In this document: piece after piece, positions 1 to 7,359 of the stretch | Position numbering within the stretch: position 1 is the first letter of the stretch | How the letters are laid out: each line of letters begins with the position of its first letter | Virus record (IMG/VR): IMGVR_UViG_3300032315_001065 | Location: 1-44,557 of that record | Length of the DNA: 44,557 nucleotides | Source of the DNA: a virus | Reading direction: 5' to 3' (one strand) | The notes under the pieces: generated by a model | What the model was told of the DNA's origin: nothing | The model's database searches: none | Seen by the model: only the letters and a program-made list of their open reading frames with translations | Translations under genes and position numbers: made by a program

Positions 1-89
1 AACCAACGATACGAATCACGACTGGCAGTTTGTAATTGTGCTGCGGTCTTTTGTTTCGCCAAGGTCGTAAGGTTGGATGTGTATGCCAT
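1..89 (-). CDS. Probable DNA end protector gp2 (start of gene, cut by window edge)
   Basis: An ATG at 89-87 on the minus strand opens a frame that runs without a stop to the window edge, giving 29 residues that begin MAYTSNLTTLAKQKTAAQLQ. It lies just downstream of gp4 on the same strand, with only 12 nt between the gp4 stop and this ATG, so the two are probably co-transcribed. In T4-like phages gp2 (which protects packaged DNA ends) and gp3 (tail completion) lie next to gp4, so one of these is expected here. The fragment is too short to identify by sequence. The gp2 call rests on position only. Confidence 0.45.
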   Translation of the reverse strand, partial: MAYTSNLTTLAKQKTAAQLQTASRDSYRW

Positions 90-101
90 TAGATTATTTA
101 G

Positions 102-536
102 TTACAGTCCCAAATGGTCTTCGGTGATTACTTGAAACTCCCAACCACGGTCTAGACAGTATTCATTAGCGGCTTTCCATTTGGCCTGATTGACACCATA
201 AGTGGTTACCTCAGTAATATATCGTTTAGTGATTCTTTTCTGTGGTTCTGGTGGTTGAGATTGTTTCTTTGGTTTGACTTCGAGTAACATAGTTTTTAAT
301 TTACCATCTTTGGTTTTCATTTTTACAAGAAAATCGGGAAAGTATCGGTGCCAACGACCATCCACAGGAGATATATAAGGAATGATCAATTCTTCAGAAG
401 CCCAAGAGATGATATTGGGATTTCTATCGAGCCAATCCATCATCTTACACTCCCAACTTGAGCGGTAAATGATATTTTTATAATCCCCAATGTATTTTTG
501 AGGGTTGCGAGGTGTAAATCGTCCAGAATATGCCAT
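102..536 (-). CDS. 4: Head completion nuclease gp4 (T4 gp4/gp50 family)
   Basis: This 144-residue protein matches the T4-type gp4 head completion protein, which acts on filled heads before tail joining and has a TnsA/restriction-endonuclease-like fold. Visible features include the N-terminal RNPQKYIGD and IIYRSSWE stretch, the FPDFLVK segment (the D of a PD-(D/E)xK-type core) and LLEVKPKK (the ExK half), about 20 residues apart as in this nuclease fold. The length is normal for the family. It is transcribed divergently from the baseplate genes. Its start codon overlaps the forward late promoter at 534-541, so the two units abut back to back. The identification is firm; nuclease activity is inferred from the motif. 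Confidence 0.9.
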   Translation of the reverse strand: MAYSGRFTPRNPQKYIGDYKNIIYRSSWECKMMDWLDRNPNIISWASEELIIPYISPVDGRWHRYFPDFLVKMKTKDGKLKTMLLEVKPKKQSQPPEPQKRITKRYITEVTTYGVNQAKWKAANEYCLDRGWEFQVITEDHLGL

Positions 537-541
537 AAATA
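534..541 (+). promoter_or_regulatory. Late promoter (CATAAATA) for the baseplate operon
   Basis: CATAAATA differs by one base from the T4 late promoter core TATAAATA and lies 32 nt before the ATG at 574. The same octamer occurs at the two other fibre operon starts (32119 and 40387) at similar distances. It overlaps the start codon of the divergent gp4 gene. A purine-rich AAAAGAG just before 574 could be the ribosome binding site. Confidence 0.7.
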
Positions 542-573
542 ATATATATTCAACACACTAAAAGAGATTTTAA

Positions 574-1563
574 ATGGCTCTCGTTACCATACCAACATCT
601 ATCGGTGGTGTATCTATACCAGGACTTGTCACCAATGGACCGTTAGGATTATTATTTAAAAATCCATTTGGTCGGCAAGATTTACAATATCCAAGAGATT
701 TGCAATCTGCCACTAGGGGTCATGTGGTTCATTTTGCGATTAATGAGATCAATCCATTAACTTACGAGGAAGCAAAAATTCTTTTTCTAGGTAAAGCAGA
801 CGAATTGTTGCAAGGTGGAATTGATGGAATACGAAACGCCAAACAAACACTAACCTCTCGGGATGCAGAAGCACAAGAAGGTGGATTTTATGGAGAACCT
901 AGTAAATCCGTCTTTAATAAAGTTATTGACGGCACATATACAAAAGAAGCTAACCTAGTATTCAAAAATCGTACAAAGAAAAGCAACAAATCAATTTCTT
1001 TGTATATGCCAGACACTCTCAATTTTACTTATTCTGCCAGTTACGGACAAACGGATTTATTAACTGCATTTAGTAGTGTCCCAATAGTTGGTGCAGCTGT
1101 TGGAGCTGTTACTCAAGCATTAAACAATCCTTTAGCACGACTTGCATTAAAAGGTACAGGATATGCTTTAAATCCTAATCAGCAAGTATTGTTTGATGGA
1201 ATTGATTTTAGAACTTACCAATTAGCTTTCACTTTCACTCCGTATTCAAAACAAGAAGCCGAAACAGTTGCTCAAATTATAAAAATGTTTAAAACACACG
1301 CAGCACCAAGATTGCTTGAGGGTGCTGGTGGTGGTATGTTTTTTATTCCTCCGTCCACATTCACACCGACTTTTAGATTTAATGGCCAAATTAATAAAAA
1401 AATTAGTCAAGTAACGGAAAGTGTTATTACAAATATTATTGTTGATTATGCACCTCAAGGATTTTCTGCACACACCGATGGTGCGCCAGTACAAACAACA
1501 TTAACTATTGACTTCAGAGAGCTCGAACTGATCACAAGTCAAAAAGTTGAACAAGGATATTAA
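574..1563 (+). CDS. Baseplate tail-tube cap, gp48-like
   Basis: This 329-residue protein is the first gene of the forward operon, directly before gp53. In T4 gp48 caps the central hub and, with gp54, starts tail tube assembly. The C-terminus (TLTIDFRELELITSQ) resembles the C-terminal strand shared by gp48 and gp54 (T4 gp48 has a TLEI-MREI-TL pattern). The N-terminal block around FPFGRQDLQYPRDL and the SLYMPDTLNFTYSASYGQTD segment look like the beta-rich tube-like fold of this group. Position favours gp48, but gp54 is not excluded. It is followed at once by gp53, with the TAA and the next ATG 1 nt apart. Confidence 0.68.
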   Translation: MALVTIPTSIGGVSIPGLVTNGPLGLLFKNPFGRQDLQYPRDLQSATRGHVVHFAINEINPLTYEEAKILFLGKADELLQGGIDGIRNAKQTLTSRDAEAQEGGFYGEPSKSVFNKVIDGTYTKEANLVFKNRTKKSNKSISLYMPDTLNFTYSASYGQTDLLTAFSSVPIVGAAVGAVTQALNNPLARLALKGTGYALNPNQQVLFDGIDFRTYQLAFTFTPYSKQEAETVAQIIKMFKTHAAPRLLEGAGGGMFFIPPSTFTPTFRFNGQINKKISQVTESVITNIIVDYAPQGFSAHTDGAPVQTTLTIDFRELELITSQKVEQGY

Positions 1564-1564
1564 A

Positions 1565-2158
1565 ATGCAATATTTTGATACTTTACCTAAAATAATTAAG
1601 ACAAGTGATGGTGTATCAATATTAATGACAGACTTAATGGCTCGTTGTTCCATTATTCCTGAAATTTTAAAGAACCCATTGTTGTATTATGATTACGATG
1701 TTCAAGATGGAGACACACCAGAGATTGTTGCATACAAATATTACGGCAATTCATATCGGTATTGGATTGTCTTGTTTGCAAATCGAATAACTGATCCACA
1801 ATGGGATTGGCCTATGAATTCAACAGTTTTTGGTGAATTTATTACCAACAAATATCAATCTTTTAATCCATATTCTACAACACATCATTATGAAAAAAAT
1901 ATCAGTCAATATGACTCAAACACACAAGTCACAACAGTTAAAAACATAATTATAGATGAGAATACATATAATAGTTTAAACCCAAGTGTGGTTACATACG
2001 CCTTAAATACAGGTAATGTAACCGTCACCACAACCAAAAAAGCTGTAAGCTATTATGATTATGAGGTTCAATTAAATGAATCCAAAAGAAACATAAAGTT
2101 AATAAATGCTAGTTATGTTGACCAATTGGAAGCACAGTTTCAAGAATTGATGGTATAA
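1565..2158 (+). CDS. 53: Baseplate wedge subunit gp53
   Basis: This protein completes the baseplate wedge (gp7-gp10-gp8-gp6-gp53-gp25 in T4) and contains the LysM-like fold that lets wedges join around the hub. The diagnostic stretch is YYDYDVQDGDTPEIVAYKYY followed by GNSYRYWIVLFANRITDPQ, which aligns with T4 gp53 (YGNPQLYWVLLMCNDNYDP). The start was set at 1565, not the upstream ATG at 1547, because AAGGA at 1553-1557 is 7 nt before it and the upstream ATG would overlap the previous gene by 17 nt. This gives 197 residues, close to T4 gp53 (196). Confidence 0.92.
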   Translation: MQYFDTLPKIIKTSDGVSILMTDLMARCSIIPEILKNPLLYYDYDVQDGDTPEIVAYKYYGNSYRYWIVLFANRITDPQWDWPMNSTVFGEFITNKYQSFNPYSTTHHYEKNISQYDSNTQVTTVKNIIIDENTYNSLNPSVVTYALNTGNVTVTTTKKAVSYYDYEVQLNESKRNIKLINASYVDQLEAQFQELMV

Positions 2159-2161
2159 TTC

Positions 2162-3556
2162 ATGCCAGAAATTGAACAACCCAATTCAAACATTAACGAA
2201 AGTCCTGGAGTATTTTATACTCAAGACTTTTCGATTGACACACTTAATTTTTTAACTTCAAGTGGCCAAACATTTGACCTTAGAAAATTGTTGGTTGAAT
2301 TGTGTTATTATGAGGACCTCTACAGTTTTTCTATTTCTGGTTATCTTACTGTACAAGATGGTCAAGGATTTATCGAATTGTTACAATTAACAGGTAATCA
2401 ATTTTTAGAATTGAATTTTGGTAAAATAAAAGGCGCACCTAATAATATCAAACAAACCGTGAGGGTTTATAAAGTTGAGGATAGAAAACCTTCCGGTAAT
2501 ATGAATACAGAAAGTTATAAAATGTATTTCTGTTCGGAAGAATTGATGTTATCGGAACAAATTAAGATAAGTAAATCGGTTGCAGGCACAAAGATATCGG
2601 AAACAATCAGAGGCATTTTAAGTAACTCCAATGGTGGATTATTCGTTGATAGTAAGAAAATTGCAGCAATTGAAGAAACGACAGGAGTATATGACTTTAT
2701 TATTCCTAGATTAAAACCATTTGAAGCAATCAGCTGGTTGTCAAACTACGCCAGGCCGGCAAGTGCCAATCAAAAAGATCAAGTGGCTGATATGTTGTTC
2801 TTTCAAAATAAAGATGGATTTAATTTTAGATCATTACAATCCATGTATAAACAACCAATCTATGGAACTTATAAGTATCAATTAAAAAATCTTGGTGACA
2901 AAGAACAATCTTTTAAAGAAAAAATGAATACAATATTAGATTATGAATTTGTTAAAACTTTTGATATGTTGAATGATATTAATCAAGGGACATTTGCAAA
3001 CAAATTAATATCTATAGATACCGTATCTAGAGTAGCTAAAACCACAACATATAAGTATGGAAGTAATAAATCTGAACACATGAATCCAGGCCTCGTTTCA
3101 AACGAATTAAAGAATAGATTAGGTTTCACACAAAGTAATTCACCTGATGCTAGTTTTAAAGTTATAACAGGAAATTCGGTGCAAGTTGATGCACCATACA
3201 TAAAACAGGCACCTGGTTCAGTTGCAAAAAATATTGCTGTAGAAACTTATGTACCTAATAGAACAGCGCAAATTTCATTGGCCAACTATACTGTAATGAA
3301 GATGACAATTCCTGGTGATCCAGGTATTAGTGTAGGAAGAACAATCAATGTGAATTTATTAACATTGAAACCTACTAAGAGTTCTAAAGGTTTGAATGAG
3401 TTTTACTCTGGTAAATATTTGGTAACGGCTGTAAGACATATCATTCAACCAACAGTATATCAAACTGTGGTTGAGATTGCAAAAGACAGTTCTGTTAAAA
3501 ATTACAATTCGATTAATACTTCATCTAGTGAATGGCAAAAAGTGATTAAGAAATAA
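2162..3556 (+). CDS. 27: Baseplate hub protein, gp27-like
   Basis: This 464-residue protein sits directly before the gp5 OB-fold gene. In T4, gp27 forms the trimeric hub ring that holds gp5 and connects baseplate to tail tube. The C-terminal segment, with a binding-site-like PGISVGRTINVNL and then FYSGKYLVTAVRH, matches the end of gp27-type hubs (in T4, LTPGVKIIFND then FYVDEVIHEL). The N-terminus (LRKLLVELCYYEDLYSFSISGYLTVQD) fits the first tube-like domain of phage hub proteins. It is longer than T4 gp27 (391 residues). The stop overlaps the next start (TAATG), so hub and OB-fold protein are translationally coupled, as fits partners in one complex. Confidence 0.75.
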   Translation: MPEIEQPNSNINESPGVFYTQDFSIDTLNFLTSSGQTFDLRKLLVELCYYEDLYSFSISGYLTVQDGQGFIELLQLTGNQFLELNFGKIKGAPNNIKQTVRVYKVEDRKPSGNMNTESYKMYFCSEELMLSEQIKISKSVAGTKISETIRGILSNSNGGLFVDSKKIAAIEETTGVYDFIIPRLKPFEAISWLSNYARPASANQKDQVADMLFFQNKDGFNFRSLQSMYKQPIYGTYKYQLKNLGDKEQSFKEKMNTILDYEFVKTFDMLNDINQGTFANKLISIDTVSRVAKTTTYKYGSNKSEHMNPGLVSNELKNRLGFTQSNSPDASFKVITGNSVQVDAPYIKQAPGSVAKNIAVETYVPNRTAQISLANYTVMKMTIPGDPGISVGRTINVNLLTLKPTKSSKGLNEFYSGKYLVTAVRHIIQPTVYQTVVEIAKDSSVKNYNSINTSSSEWQKVIKK

Positions 3557-3849
3557 TGGAAAATTTTATTGGAAAAGACGGATTCATTTGGTTCATTGGT
3601 GTTGTTGAGAACCGTGCGGACCCATTGGGTTTAGGAAGATGTCAATTAAGAATATTTGGTTGGCACACAGATAACATTTCAGATTTACCTACAGAAGTTT
3701 TACCTTGGGCTCAACCAATGTACCCAATTAATAATGCAAAATCATTTTCAGCACCAAGATTGGGTGATTGGGTTGTTGGATTTTTTATGGATGGAAATTC
3801 AGGACAGGCGCCGATTATGATGGGTATATTACCTGGTTTATCAAAATAG
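3556..3849 (+). CDS. 5: gp5 N-terminal OB-fold domain as a stand-alone protein
   Basis: This 97-residue protein aligns along its whole length with the N-terminal OB-fold of T4 gp5: FIWFIGVVENRADPLGLGRC corresponds to NWFVGVVEDRMDPLKLGRV, and LPTEVLPWAQPMYPI to IPTEKLPWMSVIQPI. The OB-fold seats the spike on the hub. In T4 gp5 (575 residues) it is followed in one chain by a lysozyme domain and a beta-helix; here the frame ends cleanly with TAG after the OB-fold. The beta-helix is encoded by the next gene but one (4681-5454). The start overlaps the hub stop by 1 nt. Confidence 0.85.
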   Translation: MENFIGKDGFIWFIGVVENRADPLGLGRCQLRIFGWHTDNISDLPTEVLPWAQPMYPINNAKSFSAPRLGDWVVGFFMDGNSGQAPIMMGILPGLSK

Positions 3850-3856
3850 GATATAA

Positions 3857-4678
3857 ATGGCAGAACAAAACACACAATCTCTTCCATCTAGTGTTACTGT
3901 AACTTTTGTTAACGGTGTTGCGGTTGAGAATCCTGCACCAAAAGTTGTACATTCGGGTGACGGACCTACACCAGGAGCTCCACAACAACCAAAATTGGCA
4001 GTAAGTCAAGTTGCAAACACATCTGTTGGTTTTGCCAATGATAACTTGGCTCATGTGTGTGATTTTGTATCTGAAATGCAAAAAAATATTGAACTTAAAC
4101 AATTTATAAAATCTCAAGCACAAAATATTAGAAAAGCAATCCGAGCAATTTTAAGACAGTTAGGACTTAGTGATGCAACAGGTGAAGCTTCATGGTTGGC
4201 AAACACACTTAAAGCTATTCAAACAGAAGTTGATTATGTTAATAAACAGATATTACAACCCATTCTTGATTTTGAAAAATATGTTGTTTCCTATATTACA
4301 AAACTGAGAGCAATACTTGCATGGATTTTAAGTTTACCTGCAAAGTTTTTAGCCATGTTGCAAGATTGTTTGGCAAGAGTAATTAAATTAATTGGTTCTG
4401 TATTCACCGACATTGGTGCAGGATTATCTGAAGGGTTTTCTGGAGGACCAAGTGACTCTAATGAAATAATTAAAGAAGCTAAAGCTCTGGCATCTTCAGC
4501 TTCTGATACAGTAAAGGCTTCCGTAGCCATAGTCGGTGGCGCAGCAAATATTGCAGTTGCTGGCACAGTAGGACTTTTAATACCCACCAATCAGGCAGAA
4601 TTGGATGTGGCCAATGCAACGATTGCTGCCTATGAAACACCAACAACACCATCATCTCAAAGTAAATCGACACCTTAA
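3857..4678 (+). CDS. Unknown protein encoded between the two gp5 parts, helical with hydrophobic segments
   Basis: I do not recognise this 273-residue protein. The first 55 residues are low-complexity and Pro/Thr-rich. Residues about 75-135 look helical, and about 146-180 are a long hydrophobic/amphipathic stretch (LRAILAWILSLPAKFLAMLQ and on). A second hydrophobic stretch lies near 222-246 (VKASVAIVGGAANIAVAGTV), and the tail is Ser/Thr/Pro-rich. An AGGATAT ribosome binding site precedes the ATG. It sits exactly where T4 gp5 encodes its lysozyme domain, between OB-fold and needle, so it is probably a hub or spike component, perhaps membrane-interacting. No lysozyme motif is visible. The function is unproven. 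Confidence 0.6.
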   Translation: MAEQNTQSLPSSVTVTFVNGVAVENPAPKVVHSGDGPTPGAPQQPKLAVSQVANTSVGFANDNLAHVCDFVSEMQKNIELKQFIKSQAQNIRKAIRAILRQLGLSDATGEASWLANTLKAIQTEVDYVNKQILQPILDFEKYVVSYITKLRAILAWILSLPAKFLAMLQDCLARVIKLIGSVFTDIGAGLSEGFSGGPSDSNEIIKEAKALASSASDTVKASVAIVGGAANIAVAGTVGLLIPTNQAELDVANATIAAYETPTTPSSQSKSTP

Positions 4679-4680
4679 TT

Positions 4681-5454
4681 ATGGCAACTATACCACAACC
4701 ACCATCAGACAATTTATGGACAGAGCCAGAATCAGCGGCAAGTATTGAAACTCCGCCGGTATATCCATATAACAACATACAACAGACGGAATCTGGTCAC
4801 TCCTTCGAATTGGATGACACTCCAACGAGAGAACGAGTAAGGTTGCAGCACCGTATAGGTACCTTCTTGGAAATGCATCCTAATGGCGATGAGGTGCATA
4901 AGGTATATGGTACTGGTTATGAAATTCATCTAAATGGCAAGAATGTTCTTATCAAAGGTACCTGTAATATTACCATTGAGGGTGATGCCAATATGGAAGT
5001 CAAAGGTGACCACAATGTTCAAGTGGCAGGTGACTACAATCTTTTGGTTGGCGGTAAAATGAATACCAGAGTTGTGGGAGATATCTCATTGTCTAGTGAT
5101 AATGATTTGTCGATTACTGCAAACGAAAACTTTGGTGGTGCCATTCGAATGGCTGCGGCTGACCATGTGTACATAGATTCTGATTTGGTGGTTGCTGGCT
5201 CTGTGGCAGCTGATTTAGTTACGGCCGAAAGCCGTATCAATGCCGGCACAGGTGTGTATGCAGGTTTATTGGGTGTGTATTCACAAGGACCGATAACCTC
5301 CTTGACTTTAGTGGAAGCTCCGTTGGTAAAAACTGGTATTTTAGATGCAGTTCTAATGTCGGATGTTATTAACAAAGGCATCTATAACACCCATATACAT
5401 AATTCACCAAGAGGACCCACAAGTCCACCTTTGACACCTTTCTTTGGAGTTTAG
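4681..5454 (+). CDS. 5: Central spike beta-helix (gp5 C-terminal part) with HxH tip
   Basis: This 257-residue protein carries the membrane-piercing needle part of gp5. After an N-terminal linker (1-40) comes RERVRLQHRIGTFLEMHPNG, typical of VgrG/gp5 helix entry, then repeated short strands of the type GDANMEVKGDHNVQVAGDYN at about residues 97-145. The C-terminus has THIHNSPRGPTSPP, with His238 and His240 forming an HxH pair. P2 gpV-type spikes use such a motif to bind an iron ion at the apex. T4 gp5 lacks this tip and relies on the separate PAAR protein gp5.4. No lysozyme domain is present. Assignment to the spike is firm; metal binding is inferred. Confidence 0.82.
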   Translation: MATIPQPPSDNLWTEPESAASIETPPVYPYNNIQQTESGHSFELDDTPTRERVRLQHRIGTFLEMHPNGDEVHKVYGTGYEIHLNGKNVLIKGTCNITIEGDANMEVKGDHNVQVAGDYNLLVGGKMNTRVVGDISLSSDNDLSITANENFGGAIRMAAADHVYIDSDLVVAGSVAADLVTAESRINAGTGVYAGLLGVYSQGPITSLTLVEAPLVKTGILDAVLMSDVINKGIYNTHIHNSPRGPTSPPLTPFFGV

Positions 5455-5457
5455 ATA

Positions 5458-6261
5458 ATGGCTTTAGTTAATAATGCAACAGGAGTATATGCAACACTAG
5501 GTTATAATTTTAATGACCCTAATGGTGATGTATTAAATCTTTCTGCAAATACAGTTGAACATTTGAATTCTATGCCAGCGTTTATTGAGTCGTGGCAAGC
5601 CAAAGACATTGCTAATGGTGCAGTTGGTGGTTATTATCAAAATCCTGTTGCGGCAAATACTAACACCATCATTATGATTGCACAGAATCTAGTAATTCAA
5701 GCAAATACGGGTGTGTCAGCAAACATCGATGGTTGTGAGATTATTGAAGCGGCGGCCAATACATTAGTTGCAAGTGCTCAAGAATTTTTGGCACACACCA
5801 ATAGAATATCTGGTGTAACTCCGTTTGTGGGCCAAGATGTGGTCAATCCATATTACGATACAGCGATGGGAATAGGTAAAACGGCTTTGTATATTACCAA
5901 TCAGACCGATAATATCACGAACACTTCACCCATTTTGGGTAGTTTCACGAGTATTTTGGTTGGACCACAAATAGCTTCGTATGTTACTGTATTGAATAAT
6001 GATTTGATTATACTAACCAATGGTGTTTCAGCAAACAATCTGACTCCGACACAAATTACAAACATCACCAACGATATAACAAATACAAACACACAATTAA
6101 ACAGTAGACGATCAGCGGATGTTACCTACTACACCAATTTACGAGCATTTGTAGACAAATACAACACAACAAAGAAATTTACCAATATGGGTGAAACGGA
6201 AACCTATTTGGTCAATAACTTTGTTGGTACCGACAAGATAAAAGAAAGAATTAACTCATAA
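5458..6261 (+). CDS. Virion structural protein of unknown function
   Basis: This 267-residue Asn/Thr-rich protein starts 3 nt after the spike gene and ends before the homing endonuclease, so it belongs to the baseplate operon. Visible segments are MPAFIESWQAKDIANG near residue 40, a helical region rich in Ala and Asn (ANTNTIIMIAQNLVIQANTG, about 64-84) and IIEAAANTLVASAQEFLAHT. The middle and C-terminal parts look helical, with ITNITNDITNTNTQLN near 200. I know no T4 counterpart by sequence. Its place between spike and gp25 suggests a baseplate or hub accessory protein. Confidence 0.55.
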   Translation: MALVNNATGVYATLGYNFNDPNGDVLNLSANTVEHLNSMPAFIESWQAKDIANGAVGGYYQNPVAANTNTIIMIAQNLVIQANTGVSANIDGCEIIEAAANTLVASAQEFLAHTNRISGVTPFVGQDVVNPYYDTAMGIGKTALYITNQTDNITNTSPILGSFTSILVGPQIASYVTVLNNDLIILTNGVSANNLTPTQITNITNDITNTNTQLNSRRSADVTYYTNLRAFVDKYNTTKKFTNMGETETYLVNNFVGTDKIKERINS

Positions 6262-6264
6262 TTT

Positions 6265-6340
6265 CAAAATTTGAATTTTTTGATTCCGGCCCAAGAATTT
6301 TTTAGGCGGAATTCAAGGTGCTAAAAATCAAATTTACTCC
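6265..6340 (+). repeat. Intergenic element, copy A (shared with 27305-27383)
   Basis: The 20-base core TTCCGGCCCAAGAATTTTTT at 6284-6303 is identical to 27327-27346. Both cores are flanked on the left by an A/T hairpin and a second GAWTTTTTTG run, and on the right by weaker similarity (TTCAA, then AAAAA, then ATTTACT at matching spacing). In this copy TTCCGGCC (6284-6291) can pair with GGCGGAA (6305-6311), forming a stem with one bulged base that encloses the endonuclease ribosome binding site. The left A/T hairpin with T-run could be a weak terminator for the gene ending at 6261. Confidence 0.6.
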
Positions 6341-6950
6341 TACAATGTTAATAAATAAGAAGATGGTACAAAAATTAAATAAATTCTATGTTTATGCTTA
6401 TCTTCGTGGGGATGGAACTCCTTATTATATTGGAAAAGGTAAAGATGATAGAGCCTGGAATACAACTCATACTATATCTGTACCCAAAGACAGATTTAAG
6501 ATAGTTATAATGGAATCTGGTCTCACCGAGCTCGGTGCTTTTGCTTTAGAAAGATTTTATATTCGTTGGTATGGCCGCAAAGATTTAGGTACAGGAATAT
6601 TAAGGAATAAAACAGATGGTGGTGAAGGTGTTTCAGGACTAATTTTTACTCATGAACACAAAGATAAGATATCAAAAAAGAAAAAAGGCATGATTCCATG
6701 GAACAAAGGAAAAAATGGAATATACTCAAAAGATAGCTTACAAAAAATGAGGCTTGCTAAATTAGGAAAAGCTTTTGATGCATCAAAACAAAGGAATAGA
6801 AAAAATCCAATACTTTGGAAAGTAAAATCACCTTCAGGTTTAATATTTAAAATTGACAACTTATATAAATTTTGTAAAGAAAACAATTTAAACCAAGGAA
6901 ATATGTTTAAGCATAACAAACATAAAGGATGGTTTTGTGAAAGACTATAA
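6318..6950 (+). CDS. GIY-YIG homing endonuclease (Seg-like) with NUMOD3-type DNA-binding repeats
   Basis: The N-terminal domain has [20 protein letters not shown], the GIY-YIG core in its variant form, followed by [11 protein letters not shown] with the likely catalytic Glu and [10 protein letters not shown]. Next comes a basic NUMOD3-like linker with [10 protein letters not shown], and a C-terminal module with [16 protein letters not shown] and KGWFCERL typical of phage homing enzymes. Such genes copy themselves into intergenic sites of related phages. The start is uncertain: GTG at 6318 follows AGGCGGA (6304-6310) at good spacing, giving 210 residues; ATG at 6345 or 6363 would shorten the protein but keep the catalytic domain. 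The gene is visibly A-rich compared with its neighbours, as expected for an insert. Confidence 0.85.
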   Translation: MLKIKFTPTMLINKKMVQKLNKFYVYAYLRGDGTPYYIGKGKDDRAWNTTHTISVPKDRFKIVIMESGLTELGAFALERFYIRWYGRKDLGTGILRNKTDGGEGVSGLIFTHEHKDKISKKKKGMIPWNKGKNGIYSKDSLQKMRLAKLGKAFDASKQRNRKNPILWKVKSPSGLIFKIDNLYKFCKENNLNQGNMFKHNKHKGWFCERL

Positions 6951-6965
6951 AAAAAATTAACTATT

Positions 6966-7358
6966 ATGGCAACCATAAAGAAAATATACTCCGACATAGA
7001 CTTTACTTTCACCAGAAAGCCGGTGACCAATGATATTGCGATAAGTTACGATGAAATGGCTGTCGTTAGGTCGGTTCGTAACCTATTATTAACAAATAAC
7101 TTTGAAAGGCCGTTTAATCCTGAGTTAGGATCAAACATTAACGCTTTGTTATTTGAACCAATTTCAGATAATACTTCAGCTTCACTTCAAAGTGAGGTTG
7201 AAAATATGATTAATAACTATGAACCTAGAGCATTGTTAAAGGATATTACTGTATCGGCCAAGCCCGATCAGAACGCATATGATGTTACAATTACTTTTTA
7301 CCTTGAAAATGCAACTCTACCAACGACTGTAACACTTCTTTTAGAGAGAAATAGATAA
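6966..7358 (+). CDS. 25: Baseplate wedge subunit gp25
   Basis: This 130-residue protein is gp25, the most conserved wedge protein of contractile systems, which locks the sheath-connecting platform to gp6 and gp53. The family's core motif appears as NYEPRALLKDI (the EPR motif, about residues 83-93), preceded by FERPFNPELGSNINALLFEP. The length matches T4 gp25 (132). Its lysozyme-like fold name is structural only; no catalytic role is expected. It lies 1 nt before gp6, as in cyanophages, and downstream of the endonuclease insertion. Confidence 0.93.
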   Translation: MATIKKIYSDIDFTFTRKPVTNDIAISYDEMAVVRSVRNLLLTNNFERPFNPELGSNINALLFEPISDNTSASLQSEVENMINNYEPRALLKDITVSAKPDQNAYDVTITFYLENATLPTTVTLLLERNR

Positions 7359-7359
7359 A

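Noticed and set aside
95-101. CTAAATA on the minus strand before the probable gp2 start, as a late promoter
   Set aside because: Only 5 nt separate it from the ATG, so the transcript would begin at or after the start codon. It probably reflects the gp4 stop region by chance.
3556-5454. Split gp5 as a sequencing frameshift
   Set aside because: The two gp5 parts are separated by a complete 822-bp unrelated gene, and each has clean start and stop signals, so a single-base error cannot explain it.
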